A stretch of 7,209 nucleotides of DNA, taken from the NCBI GenBank assembly GCA_003446605.1, contig DMDF01000096.1:1-7209 (forward strand). The letters are read 5' to 3'. The notes below the pieces were generated by a model that saw nothing but the letters and a program-made list of their open reading frames with translations, searched no databases and was not told the DNA's origin. Both the position numbers and the translations under genes were made by a program. Origin of the DNA: Anaerolineaceae bacterium. GTDB taxonomy: Bacteria > Chloroflexota > Anaerolineae > Anaerolineales > Anaerolineaceae. Below, one piece after another: positions 1-5,884 of the stretch (the first letter of the stretch is position 1; every line of letters starts with the position of its first letter).

Positions 1-164
1 TAAAGAGTCCTATAGTTCAGCAATAAGCGCCTGAAATGTCGTTGGCTGATGCCAATACGTTTTGCTCCCTCCTTTTGGGTTAGTTGTTTCTCCTCTGCCA
101 TCCTCAAAATTTCACATCGTTTAATTTCTTCTTGGCTCATTGCTATTGTCCTTTTTGCAGTCAT
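1..164 (-). CDS. Transposase N-terminus (partial, runs off left edge)
   Basis: The minus-strand frame opens at ATG 164-162 and stays open to the window edge, giving 54 codons. A GGAGGTG Shine-Dalgarno (173-179) lies 8 nt before the ATG. The peptide starts MTAKRTIAMSQEEIKRCEIL and continues with a helix-turn-helix: residues about 28-50 read QLTQKEGAKRIGISQRHFRR, the 'LTQxEAAxxLGxSxRxxRRL' pattern of ISNCY and IS481-type transposases, which binds the element ends. The DDE catalytic domain would lie outside the window, so activity cannot be judged. ISNCY/IS1202 is preferred over IS481 because of the iterated end just upstream. Recognition is from motif memory only. Confidence 0.75.
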   Translation of the reverse strand, partial: MTAKRTIAMSQEEIKRCEILRMAEEKQLTQKEGAKRIGISQRHFRRLLLNYRTL

Positions 165-189
165 GTCCTATTCACCTCCAATAGGACAT
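163..189 (-). promoter_or_regulatory. Inverted repeat enclosing the transposase ribosome binding site
   Basis: ATGTCCTATT (163-172) and AATAGGACAT (180-189) are perfect 10-nt inverted copies separated by 7 nt. On the minus strand the 7-nt loop is exactly the Shine-Dalgarno GGAGGTG. The last ATG of the 3' arm overlaps the start codon (164-162). In mRNA this hairpin could hide the initiation region. As DNA it doubles as a transposase-binding repeat. The structure is seen directly; a regulatory effect is inference. Confidence 0.5.
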
Positions 190-224
190 TTTAACTTTGC
201 TCAAATAGGACATTACTACTTTGC
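181..224. repeat. Two 20-bp iterons with 24-bp period at the IS end
   Basis: ATAGGACATTTTAACTTTGC (181-200) and ATAGGACATTACTACTTTGC (205-224) differ only at three central bases and are spaced one helical-turn multiple apart (24 bp). A third, inverted ATGTCCTATT lies at 163-172. Such reiterated blocks at an IS terminus are probably transposase-binding sites. They are too few and too close to be a CRISPR array. Confidence 0.7.
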
Positions 225-246
225 CCTGACACTTATACAGGTTTCC

Positions 247-275
247 TTGACAAAGTCAGGTAAATAAAATACAAT
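247..275 (+). promoter_or_regulatory. Sigma-70 promoter of the initiator tRNA
   Basis: The -35 box TTGACA (247-252) is a consensus match. A 17-nt spacer separates it from a -10 box TACAAT (270-275). Transcription would begin near 282, about 5 nt before the mature tRNA 5' end. This is the best promoter in the window. The IS end at 231 lies only 15 bp upstream of the -35 box, so the core promoter is intact but any upstream element has been replaced by IS DNA. Confidence 0.85.
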
Positions 276-286
276 GCTTATCCTGA

Positions 287-358
<72 letters not shown>

Positions 359-366
359 CTAACCTA

Positions 367-394
367 AAGGTCACTCAAACGAGTGGCCTTTTTT
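367..394 (+). terminator. Intrinsic terminator of the initiator tRNA (T1)
   Basis: AAGGTCACTC (367-376) pairs with GAGTGGCCTT (381-390) over 10 bp with one G-T wobble, around an AAAC tetraloop. The run of six T (389-394) overlaps the 3' arm. It starts 8 nt after the tRNA 3' end. Confidence 0.9.
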
Positions 395-467
395 GGTTCG
401 AATCCCTCGCGCAGCACACCCTTTGGGTGCAGAAGGGGACGATGTCCAAGCCCCGCTACTATTTTAG

Positions 468-498
468 AAAACGCCATGGAAAAACCCTGGCGTTTTTT
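468..498 (+). terminator. Second intrinsic terminator in the tRNA-tail array (T2)
   Basis: AAAACGCCA (468-476) pairs perfectly with TGGCGTTTT (488-496). The inner GG/CC pairs (478-479/485-486) could extend it around AAAAA. Six T end at 498. The stem sequence is unrelated to T1 and T3, although it sits at the same place after a CCCCGCTACT tail. Confidence 0.75.
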
Positions 499-555
499 GT
501 TTCGAACGCTTCGCAGTCCTTCCAGGAGGCTACGCACACCCCCGCTGCTAACCTA

Positions 556-583
556 AAGGTCACTCAAAAGAGTAGCCTTTTTT
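556..583 (+). terminator. Third hairpin/T-run, diverged copy of T1 (T3)
   Basis: AAGGTCACTC (556-565), loop AAAA, GAGTAGCCTT (570-579) and six T (578-583). It is a copy of T1 in which one G has become A, so one C-G pair of the stem is lost. It should still fold but is weaker. Confidence 0.65.
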
Positions 584-597
584 GGTTCGAATCCACC

Positions 598-1294
598 CTA
601 TCCATCAATTGAAAATCCCTGGAAAAATCCCCACATCAATCGCGTGGCATCGATCTCCTGGCTGGTCTTTCCGGTAATTCTTTCTGGCAAGGGCGAACCG
701 CCCGGCCAGGTATGTCCACCATCTTCGATGCTGTAAAAGAGAACGTCGGCGTTTTCTCTGCAATCTGAATAATAAACACCACGAACATTGGCGATATCCA
801 TCACGGTTCTTGGAGTTAATTCACAGGCATTTTTCTGCGCATAAGAATGAACAAATTCCGGGATTTTCGGGAATGGCAAATCAAACCTATCCGAAGGACC
901 GCCGTTATAAGGCACAATCTAGTCGGCTTTACCATGAATAAAGATCGCAGGAACAGGATGTCGTGGGAGGCAATTTTCTAGACCAAAAAGGCATGCACCA
1001 GCGACACCGCCAACAGCAGTTATGCGCTCAGACAGTTCGCAGGCAAGCAGCAAGGACATACCTCCCCCGTTAGAAAGACCATTATTGTGCAAGGCTGTGA
1101 ATGTTGATCACCAATGGTGTGGCTTCAGATGGGTCGTAGCTTTCAGGAACATAGAGCAGATACCCACGCTTTTCTCCATCTGAGGTGATCTATCCACTGG
1201 TTCTGTCCAATGCTAACCACGTAACAATGCCAATTAACACAATCGGCACCAAAATTCCCAATAAAATACTTAATATTCGACATAATTTCTTCAT
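598..1294 (-). pseudogene. Broken LpqC/PHB-depolymerase-type esterase
   Basis: This is the remains of a secreted alpha/beta-hydrolase of the polyhydroxybutyrate depolymerase/feruloyl esterase (LpqC) type. Translation from ATG 1294-1292 gives a membrane or signal segment (MKKLCRILSILLGILVPIVL), then TAG at 1192-1190 (codon 35), then YLLYVPESYDPSEATPLVIN. The frame breaks near 1085-1100. On the other side the sequence resumes in another frame with the nucleophile motif GLSNGGGMS (about 1055-1080). Roughly 70-80 residues expected between these points are missing. A second TAG (921-919) follows GKAD just before IVPYNGG. The C-terminus is clean, with the catalytic-His motif GGHTWPGG and DATRLMWGFFQ, ending at TAG 600-598. 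Ser, Asp and His triad positions can all be traced, but no functional enzyme can be made. The stop codon lies 3 nt from the tRNA-tail array. Confidence 0.88.
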
Positions 1295-1306
1295 TTTCAG
1301 ACTCAA

Positions 1307-1328
1307 ATTATAGCTTCATTCAATGAAG
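1307..1328 (-). promoter_or_regulatory. Possible -10 box and palindrome before the esterase remnant
   Basis: On the minus strand TATAAT (1312-1307) lies 12 nt upstream of the esterase ATG. A perfect 7-1-7 palindrome, CTTCATTCAATGAAG (1314-1328), directly precedes it, where an operator would overlap the -35/-10 spacer. No good -35 box is present (GGTGGT at 17 nt), so promoter strength is doubtful. The remaining DNA between 1329 and 1431 shows nothing I recognise. Confidence 0.3.
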
Positions 1329-1431
1329 AACCACCTGTTCTATCTAAGTTTTTTGACTCGAAAACATCGTAGCCTAATCTGGCGATTTCTCACCCCCAAG
1401 AAAAAATAAATTGATGACGCATTAGCCAATC

Positions 1432-1807
1432 CTAAACCAGTTGTTTAGATCCCGAAAACACTGCTTTAACCTTTATCGCCGCTGCCCCATGCCCTGGACG
1501 ATGAGGCGGATTCCATCTTTTCATGTCATCAAAAATCTCTCCTTCAGTGGAGTATTCAACTTCCCCTTGATCTGGTAACAGCGACAGCCCTTTATGATAA
1601 AAAGAAGTAAGCCTTTACTGCCTGATAAGATATTCTTCCGCGATTTATCAAAAAAATTGTTAGCAACAACCAGTGTTTCTTCGTCATATCTGCTCACGCA
1701 ATTGGCGTAGACTGAGTTGGGGGTGCCCTGTTCAACAACTGTTGTGAAAACAATCGTACCTTCTTTTTTTCCCAAGTTGTGATTAATTCTTTTGTTAAAC
1801 CTGTCAA
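1432..1807 (-). pseudogene. PNPOx-like FMN-binding split-barrel protein, two frameshifts
   Basis: This is a small pyridoxamine-5'-phosphate-oxidase-family protein of the general FMN-binding split-barrel kind; the substrate is unknown. Three frames must be joined. Frame one runs from TTG 1807-1805 (TGLTKELITTWEKK). Frame two gives EGTIVFTTVVEQGTPNSVYA, later VVANNFFDKSRKNILSGSKG and YQIKGKL. Frame three gives EYSTEGEIFDDMKRWNPP and ends AVFSGSKQLV with TAG 1434-1432. Each join needs one added nucleotide: the first in the A7 run (complement of 1764-1770), the second near 1556-1560. Joined, the product is about 125 residues, the usual length and order for the family. The longest single open piece (stop at 1521) replaces both ends with non-homologous residues. 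The start is uncertain: AAGGA lies 9 nt before the TTG. Either a decayed gene or sequence error. Confidence 0.78.
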
Positions 1808-1875
1808 CTCTCCAAGTCCTTGTATCAACAATATATGTCAATTGATATAATTCAGAATTTTCCAATAATTTAATC

Positions 1876-1907
1876 AAAAAATGCCTGAACAGTTTGATCA
1901 GGCATTT
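1876..1907 (-). terminator. Intrinsic terminator of msrAB
   Basis: On the minus strand AAATGCCTGA (1907-1898) pairs perfectly with TCAGGCATTT (1888-1879) over 10 bp around a 9-nt loop. The T6 run (1881-1876) follows. It sits 24 nt after the msrAB stop codon and separates that gene from the PNPOx-like remnant. Confidence 0.88.
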
Positions 1908-1931
1908 ATACTAACAATTTACTTTTTCTCT

Positions 1932-3050
1932 CTATTTTACATAATCCAAGAGATAACCACACCCCTCAGATTCCATTTCTTCGTAAGGTACAAACCGTAA
2001 CGCAGCGCCATTGATGCAGTAACGTGTACCACTGGGTGAGCTTGGATCGTCATAGAACACATGCCCTAGATGCGAATTGCCAGCTCGACTGCGAACTTCA
2101 ATGCGTCTCATACCGAAGGATTTGTCTTCGATTAATCTGACCGTATTCTCATCAATGGGTTTGGTGAAGCTCGGCCACCCGGTCCCGCTTTCAAATTTAT
2201 CCTTAGAAGAGAATAAAGGCTCACCGGTGACAATATCCACATAGATCCCGGGCTTATCGTTGGTATAGTAATCATGGCTAAATGCCCGCTCAGTGCCCGC
2301 TTCCTGGGTAACTGAGTATTGGAGAGCTGTAAGTTTGCTTTTGATTTCTTCTTGAGATGGTCGTGGGTAATCACCGGGGTCAACAATCATTGTTCTGGCA
2401 GTTTGCATCTCGGTCGGAGAAATGTGGCAGTATCCCAGGGGATTCTTATCAAGATAATTCTGGTGATACTCCTCAGCATCGTAAAACCGCTCTAAGGCTT
2501 CAACCTCAACAACAAATCTTTCATTGCAAGCTTTTTCAATCGCAGTAATCCGTTCAACTGTCGCCTGGCTGGCTTCATCGGCGAAATAAACGCCTGTTTG
2601 ATATTGACTTCCCCTGTCATTGCCCTGGGCATTCTCAATTGTTGGATCAATGACATGATAGTAAGCAAATAGAAGTGCATCAAGGCTGACCAATGATGGA
2701 TCGTATTCAACCCGTACAGTCTCACGATAGCCTGTATTACCACGAACCACCTTGTTATATGTCGGCACAAGGGCAGCACGGCCGTTGGCATAGCCGCTCA
2801 CAACATCAACCACACCGGGTATGGATTGCATCAACTTTTCCAAACCCCAAAAACAGCCACCTGCCAGGTAAATGACTTCAATACCGTCTTTCTTAACATA
2901 ATTTGGATCGTATGGTGCTTGTGTCATCATACTTTCTCCTTCCTTTCCGTTTTCTTTAAGCGCTTCTGACAATTCTCCACTTGCCATACCGCATGCACTG
3001 AGCATGAAAACCATCAAAATCAGCATTATTTTTATTCTTTGATTTGTCAT
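1932..3050 (-). CDS. msrAB: Lipoprotein MsrA-MsrB fusion, methionine sulfoxide reductase
   Basis: This bifunctional enzyme reduces methionine-S-sulfoxide (MsrA) and methionine-R-sulfoxide (MsrB) in oxidised proteins. It has 372 residues. Residues 1-20 are a lipoprotein signal ending in the lipobox LSAC (Cys20), so the mature enzyme should be lipid-anchored outside the cytoplasmic membrane. The MsrA domain (about 57-212) has catalytic Cys66 in GGCFWG and a likely recycling Cys208 in NPLGYC. The MsrB domain (about 236-372) has HLGHVF (327-332) and catalytic Cys345 in RYCINGAALRF. Both CxxC zinc pairs are absent (YVDIVTGEP and VRSRAGNSH), as in the zinc-less Bacillus-like form. The usual recycling Cys of GCGWPSF is Thr290, exactly 55 residues before Cys345. 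Only a weak AAGA precedes the ATG, but the signal peptide fixes the start. It lies 95 bp downstream of the SOUL gene on the same strand and has its own terminator. Confidence 0.95.
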   Translation of the reverse strand: MTNQRIKIMLILMVFMLSACGMASGELSEALKENGKEGESMMTQAPYDPNYVKKDGIEVIYLAGGCFWGLEKLMQSIPGVVDVVSGYANGRAALVPTYNKVVRGNTGYRETVRVEYDPSLVSLDALLFAYYHVIDPTIENAQGNDRGSQYQTGVYFADEASQATVERITAIEKACNERFVVEVEALERFYDAEEYHQNYLDKNPLGYCHISPTEMQTARTMIVDPGDYPRPSQEEIKSKLTALQYSVTQEAGTERAFSHDYYTNDKPGIYVDIVTGEPLFSSKDKFESGTGWPSFTKPIDENTVRLIEDKSFGMRRIEVRSRAGNSHLGHVFYDDPSSPSGTRYCINGAALRFVPYEEMESEGCGYLLDYVK

Positions 3051-3077
3051 GATCTTTTTTTCTTAAAAATTTTATCT

Positions 3078-3099
3078 TTACACAATTTTATACGTGTAA
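3078..3099. promoter_or_regulatory. Inverted repeat upstream of msrAB
   Basis: TTACAC (3078-3083) and GTGTAA (3094-3099) form a perfect 6-bp dyad with a 10-bp AT-rich spacer that contains TATAAA on the minus strand. It lies 28-49 bp upstream of the msrAB start within a very AT-rich spacer (3051-3145), so a regulator binding here would cover the likely promoter. No regulator family can be named from it, and no convincing -35/-10 pair was found. Confidence 0.35.
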
Positions 3100-3145
3100 C
3101 CTAATGATACAACTAATTTCTATAAATTATATAAATATTATCTTA

Positions 3146-3700
3146 TTAACATGTTTCAATTTCTACCAAAACCTCGTTTCGGGCAAGAAACCACGGCACC
3201 CATGGGGGATTGTAACGGGCAACAACAATTTCATCTTTAGATTGATACCCCTCTTTTTCCACCCGGATTCCCAATAGTTTCTTAGCCTTCCTGACTTTTC
3301 TTTCGCTAAAATACCCATGAAAACGAAGTGCTGCCATTGTTCTTGATTCCACCCGAATTATCCTAACATCAGGGTTTGTCGGTTCAGGCAGGGAGTCAAG
3401 TGTGTATTCCGAAGGCATAATAAAAGCAACCGAAAAAAGCCCTTCCCCGCTGACAATAACTGGTTTGGTCATAGCAATTTTTGTTAATTCTGAAACCTGG
3501 ACAGGAGAAGTCATATCTATCTTCTTTGAACTGCGGTTTCCTCCAAATATGTATCCTGCAAGGATGTTGAATCCCTTATAAATCGCTTTTTGATAGCTGG
3601 TACTCCTTACCGCAACCTGCGCTTTTAGGTGCGCTGGATACTCCCGTAGTTCATAGTTGTTTTGTCTTTTTATTACAGAATAATTGAGTGCCTCGGTCAT
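3146..3700 (-). CDS. SOUL family haem-binding protein
   Basis: From ATG 3700-3698 this is a 184-residue protein of the SOUL/HBP family, which bind haem or other tetrapyrroles. No enzymatic reaction is established for the bacterial members. Family signatures are all present and in order: YSVIKRQNNYELREYP (7-22), GYIFGGNRSSKKIDMTSPV (49-67), IAMTKPV (75-81), FIMPSEYTLDSLPEP (93-107), ALRFHGYFSE (124-133) and YNPPWVPWFLARNEVLVEI (163-181). This start is preferred because AGAGG sits 6 nt before it and homology begins here. The frame extends without a stop to ATG 3799, which would add 33 residues, including a hydrophobic stretch of about 24 (FFVLIFSTLFVCISLLLIM) and then KRK. That would make a membrane anchor, but the ATG lacks a ribosome binding site and leaves only 48 bp to the divergent pirin gene. 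msrAB follows 95 bp downstream without a visible terminator between them, so read-through is possible. Confidence 0.92.
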   Translation of the reverse strand: MTEALNYSVIKRQNNYELREYPAHLKAQVAVRSTSYQKAIYKGFNILAGYIFGGNRSSKKIDMTSPVQVSELTKIAMTKPVIVSGEGLFSVAFIMPSEYTLDSLPEPTNPDVRIIRVESRTMAALRFHGYFSERKVRKAKKLLGIRVEKEGYQSKDEIVVARYNPPWVPWFLARNEVLVEIETC

Positions 3701-3809
3701 ATGTTTCCTCTTTTGATTAAAGGTACAACAAAGGTTCGACATAATCAATAACAAGCTTATACAAACGAACAATGTTGAAAAAATCAAAACGAAAAACATT
3801 TACAAGGCA

Positions 3810-3842
3810 TGATACAATCCAATTAATCAAGAGAATAAGGTG
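3810..3842 (+). promoter_or_regulatory. Extended -10 promoter and RBS of the pirin operon
   Basis: TG-A-TACAAT (3810-3818) is an extended -10 element, and no good -35 box is needed or seen. The Shine-Dalgarno AAGGTG (3837-3842) lies 5 nt before ATG 3848. The start region of the SOUL gene faces this site on the other strand, so the interval 3701-3847 probably holds both divergent promoters. Confidence 0.6.
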
Positions 3843-3847
3843 AATAT

Positions 3848-4792
3848 ATGAATTCAAACGAAATCGCCGGAAAAGAATGCACATCTCTCGGTGCACAAGA
3901 TCTCACTTTTGATGCCTACGCGAATCGACAGACAAATTTAGGTGAACTTGGCATTTCAAGAGCTTTACCAATTCGCGGTCGACGTATGGTTGGCCCCTGG
4001 TGTTTCCTTGATCGCTTTGGTCCCATGACCTTCTCTGCTGGCAAACCTATGAATGTCCCACCACACCCGCATATCGGCATTCAAACAGTGACCTGGTTGC
4101 TGCAGGGAGAGATTTTACATACAGACAGTATCGATTCTGAGGCCATTATAAATCCCGGTGGTGTCAATATAATGACGGCCGGAAATGGAATTGCCCATGC
4201 TGAACAAACACCTTCAAAGAATAGCGGCGTTCTGAATGGCGTTCAACTCTGGGTGGCTTTGCCTGATTTACACCGGCACACTTCCCCTTCATTCGCCAGT
4301 ATTGGAAAGGTGCCGGTAATCGAAAGGCAAGCTGGCACATTACAATTAATAGCTGGAAAGTTTTCAAATCACGAATTATCTGAACCTTACTATTCCGAAA
4401 TTATCGGTTTGGGAATTAAAATTCAACCAGGAAAGACCTTCGAATTTGATTTAGACCCTGCATTTGAACATGCAATGCTGTTATTAGAAGGCGATTGTTC
4501 CTTTGAAGGTCAGGAATTGGAACAAGAAATGCTTTATTACCTCGGGACCTGTCGAAATAACATCAGCTTAAGCACTCGAAATGGCGGCCAGTTACTCCTG
4601 GTAGGTGGGCCACCATTCCCGGAGAAGATCTTGATGTGGTGGAATTTTGTGGCAAGAACACCCGACGAGATAGCTAAAGCGCGAGCAGAATGGGAAGAGA
4701 CCAATAGCTTTGGAACGGTGAGGGGTATACATCAAACCAGGTTATCAGCGCCCAGTCTTTCCCGTTTTGCGCAACCCAATCCCGCCAGTTAA
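3848..4792 (+). CDS. Pirin family protein (first of tandem pair)
   Basis: This is a 314-residue bicupin of the pirin family. Family members bind a metal, usually iron, in the N-terminal cupin; some oxidise quercetin-like flavonols, others act as redox-sensing regulators or bind enzymes. The four N-terminal ligands are all present: His73 and His75 in PPHPHIGIQTVTW, His117 and Glu119 in GIAHAEQ. The pirin-C cupin spans about 180-255, from YYSEIIGLGIKIQPGKTFEF to LLLVGGPPF, followed by PEKILMWWNFVARTPDEI, which is typical of the longer bacterial pirins. The tail after about residue 290 is probably disordered. The ATG with AAGGTG 5 nt upstream fixes the start. It is the first gene of a two-gene operon; the second pirin begins 44 bp downstream. 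The two proteins are clearly different sequences, so this is not a recent duplication. The substrate cannot be assigned. Confidence 0.93.
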   Translation: MNSNEIAGKECTSLGAQDLTFDAYANRQTNLGELGISRALPIRGRRMVGPWCFLDRFGPMTFSAGKPMNVPPHPHIGIQTVTWLLQGEILHTDSIDSEAIINPGGVNIMTAGNGIAHAEQTPSKNSGVLNGVQLWVALPDLHRHTSPSFASIGKVPVIERQAGTLQLIAGKFSNHELSEPYYSEIIGLGIKIQPGKTFEFDLDPAFEHAMLLLEGDCSFEGQELEQEMLYYLGTCRNNISLSTRNGGQLLLVGGPPFPEKILMWWNFVARTPDEIAKARAEWEETNSFGTVRGIHQTRLSAPSLSRFAQPNPAS

Positions 4793-4836
4793 TGAAGTAA
4801 CGTTAAAGATCATTTTATTATTTGAGAGGAGAACCG

Positions 4837-5751
4837 ATGCCAAAAATTCGAAAAATTCGCCAAACGATCCGCAGCAAGCCAACCATGGAAGGGGCTGGGG
4901 TGCATTTACACCGTGCCTTTGGCAGTCCCCGTGAAGCGCTGATTTTTGATCCATTTCTGCTGCTCGATGATTTCAGAAACGATAATCCACAGCATTATGT
5001 CTCTGGTTTCCCCTGGCATCCTCATCGCGGGATTGAAACCATTACTTATGTTCTAAAAGGTACTGTTGCTCATGGCGACAGCATGGGAAACAATGGTGAG
5101 ATCACGGCTGGCGACGTTCAATGGATGACGGCAGGCAGTGGGGTTAAACACCAGGAAATGCCTAAAGGAGACCCTGAAGGTCGCATGTCGGGATTCCAGC
5201 TCTGGGCTAACCTCCCTCGTTCACATAAAATGATGGATCCGCGTTATCAGGATATCAAAAGTTCTCAAATTCCAGAACTTTCCCTGGATGATGACGTTAA
5301 AGTTCGCGTGATATGTGGTGAACTTGAGGGGATAAGGGGTCCAGTTGAAAATGTCGTTATCGATCCATTGTATCTAGATATCACAATCCCGGCAAAAACA
5401 ATTTTCACATTTCCCGTTCACCCAGCTTATACCGCCTTTGCTTATGTTATCGATGGAAAAGCATCATTTTGTGAAGATTCAGACCCCTTTGCATTTCAAC
5501 GGGAAGGCAGTAATTATTTCGACATGGATCAGAGCAGCCTTTTGGGAGACAGGACCTTAATCCTCTTCGAAGATGGCGATCAAATCCGGGTTGTCACAAA
5601 GAATGACCTCGTTAGGTTTTTGTTTGTTTCCGGTCGACCGCTTCACGAACCCATTGCATGGTATGGACCCATCGTCATGAATTCTGAGCAGGAGCTGCGG
5701 CTGGCTTTCTCAGAATTACAAAATGGGACATTCATCAAGACCTCTGCGTAA
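4837..5751 (+). CDS. Pirin family protein (second of tandem pair)
   Basis: This is a 304-residue pirin-family bicupin, cytoplasmic by lack of any signal. Metal ligands are His61 and His63 in FPWHPHRGIETITYVLKG, and His105 and Glu107 in SGVKHQEMP, so the iron site is complete. The motifs MEGAGVHLHRAFGS, FDPFLLLDDF and GFQLWANLPRSHKMMDPRYQ are the classic pirin N-domain. The C-terminal cupin runs from about 178 to 266 (LDITIPAKTIF to FLFVSGRPLHEPIAWYGPIV). It is closer to the canonical pirin/YhhW pattern than its upstream neighbour is. ATG 4837 was chosen over an in-frame TTG at 4822 because AGGAG (4827-4831) lies 5 nt before the ATG. No terminator lies in the 44 bp after the first pirin, so the pair is probably co-transcribed. 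Confidence 0.94.
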   Translation: MPKIRKIRQTIRSKPTMEGAGVHLHRAFGSPREALIFDPFLLLDDFRNDNPQHYVSGFPWHPHRGIETITYVLKGTVAHGDSMGNNGEITAGDVQWMTAGSGVKHQEMPKGDPEGRMSGFQLWANLPRSHKMMDPRYQDIKSSQIPELSLDDDVKVRVICGELEGIRGPVENVVIDPLYLDITIPAKTIFTFPVHPAYTAFAYVIDGKASFCEDSDPFAFQREGSNYFDMDQSSLLGDRTLILFEDGDQIRVVTKNDLVRFLFVSGRPLHEPIAWYGPIVMNSEQELRLAFSELQNGTFIKTSA

Positions 5752-5791
5752 TCTTTATGCTGCGCTAAATGAAGAATAATTGATAATTGAT

Positions 5792-5827
5792 GGCTGAAAC
5801 AATCATTTCTGGTTCCAGCCTCCTTTA
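5792..5827 (+). terminator. Possible terminator of the pirin operon
   Basis: GGCTGAAAC (5792-5800) pairs with GTTCCAGCC (5812-5820) with one A-C mismatch and an 11-nt loop, followed only by TCCTTTA. The U-tract is weak. It is the sole hairpin between the pirin stop (5751) and the convergent lipoprotein gene, and may serve either strand. A short perfect dyad ATCTCA-TT-TGAGAT (5882-5895) also spans the stop codon of the convergent gene. Confidence 0.4.
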
Positions 5828-5884
5828 TCATTTAATTGGTTTCACATTTATCCCTGCATTACGCAATTCAAAATAATTCGGATC

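Larger units (their letters stand above)
1..231 (-). mobile_element. Partial insertion sequence, ISNCY/IS1202-like, one end
   Basis: This is the transposase-start end of an insertion sequence; the rest lies left of the window. Read on the minus strand, the element appears to begin with TGTCAGGGCAAAGTAG at 231. Iterated copies of ATGTCCTATT and GCAAAGT follow, then a Shine-Dalgarno and the transposase start at 164. A TGTCA tip followed by repeated TGTCCTATT-type blocks ahead of a short helix-turn-helix transposase start matches what I remember of ISNCY/IS1202-group ends. The exact boundary at 231 is inferred from the end of the repeats. The other end and any target duplication are not visible. 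Confidence 0.65.

Noticed and set aside
163..224. Repeats considered as a CRISPR array
   Set aside because: The copies are 10-20 bp with 4-14 bp between them and one is inverted. This is an IS-end iteron pattern.
49..267. Plus-strand frame of 72 codons at the left edge
   Set aside because: It is antisense to the transposase start and runs through the IS terminal repeats and the tRNA promoter.
417..429. Small hairpin CACCC-TTT-GGGTG within the repeat array
   Set aside because: A 5-bp stem with no T-run and no counterpart in the other units; too weak to call a feature.
2132..2875. Several small frames on both strands inside the msrAB region
   Set aside because: They overlap conserved MsrA/MsrB coding sequence in other frames and have no independent support.
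3848..5751. Naming either pirin a quercetin dioxygenase
   Set aside because: The metal ligands are present, but family members have several different roles and nothing in the sequence fixes the substrate.
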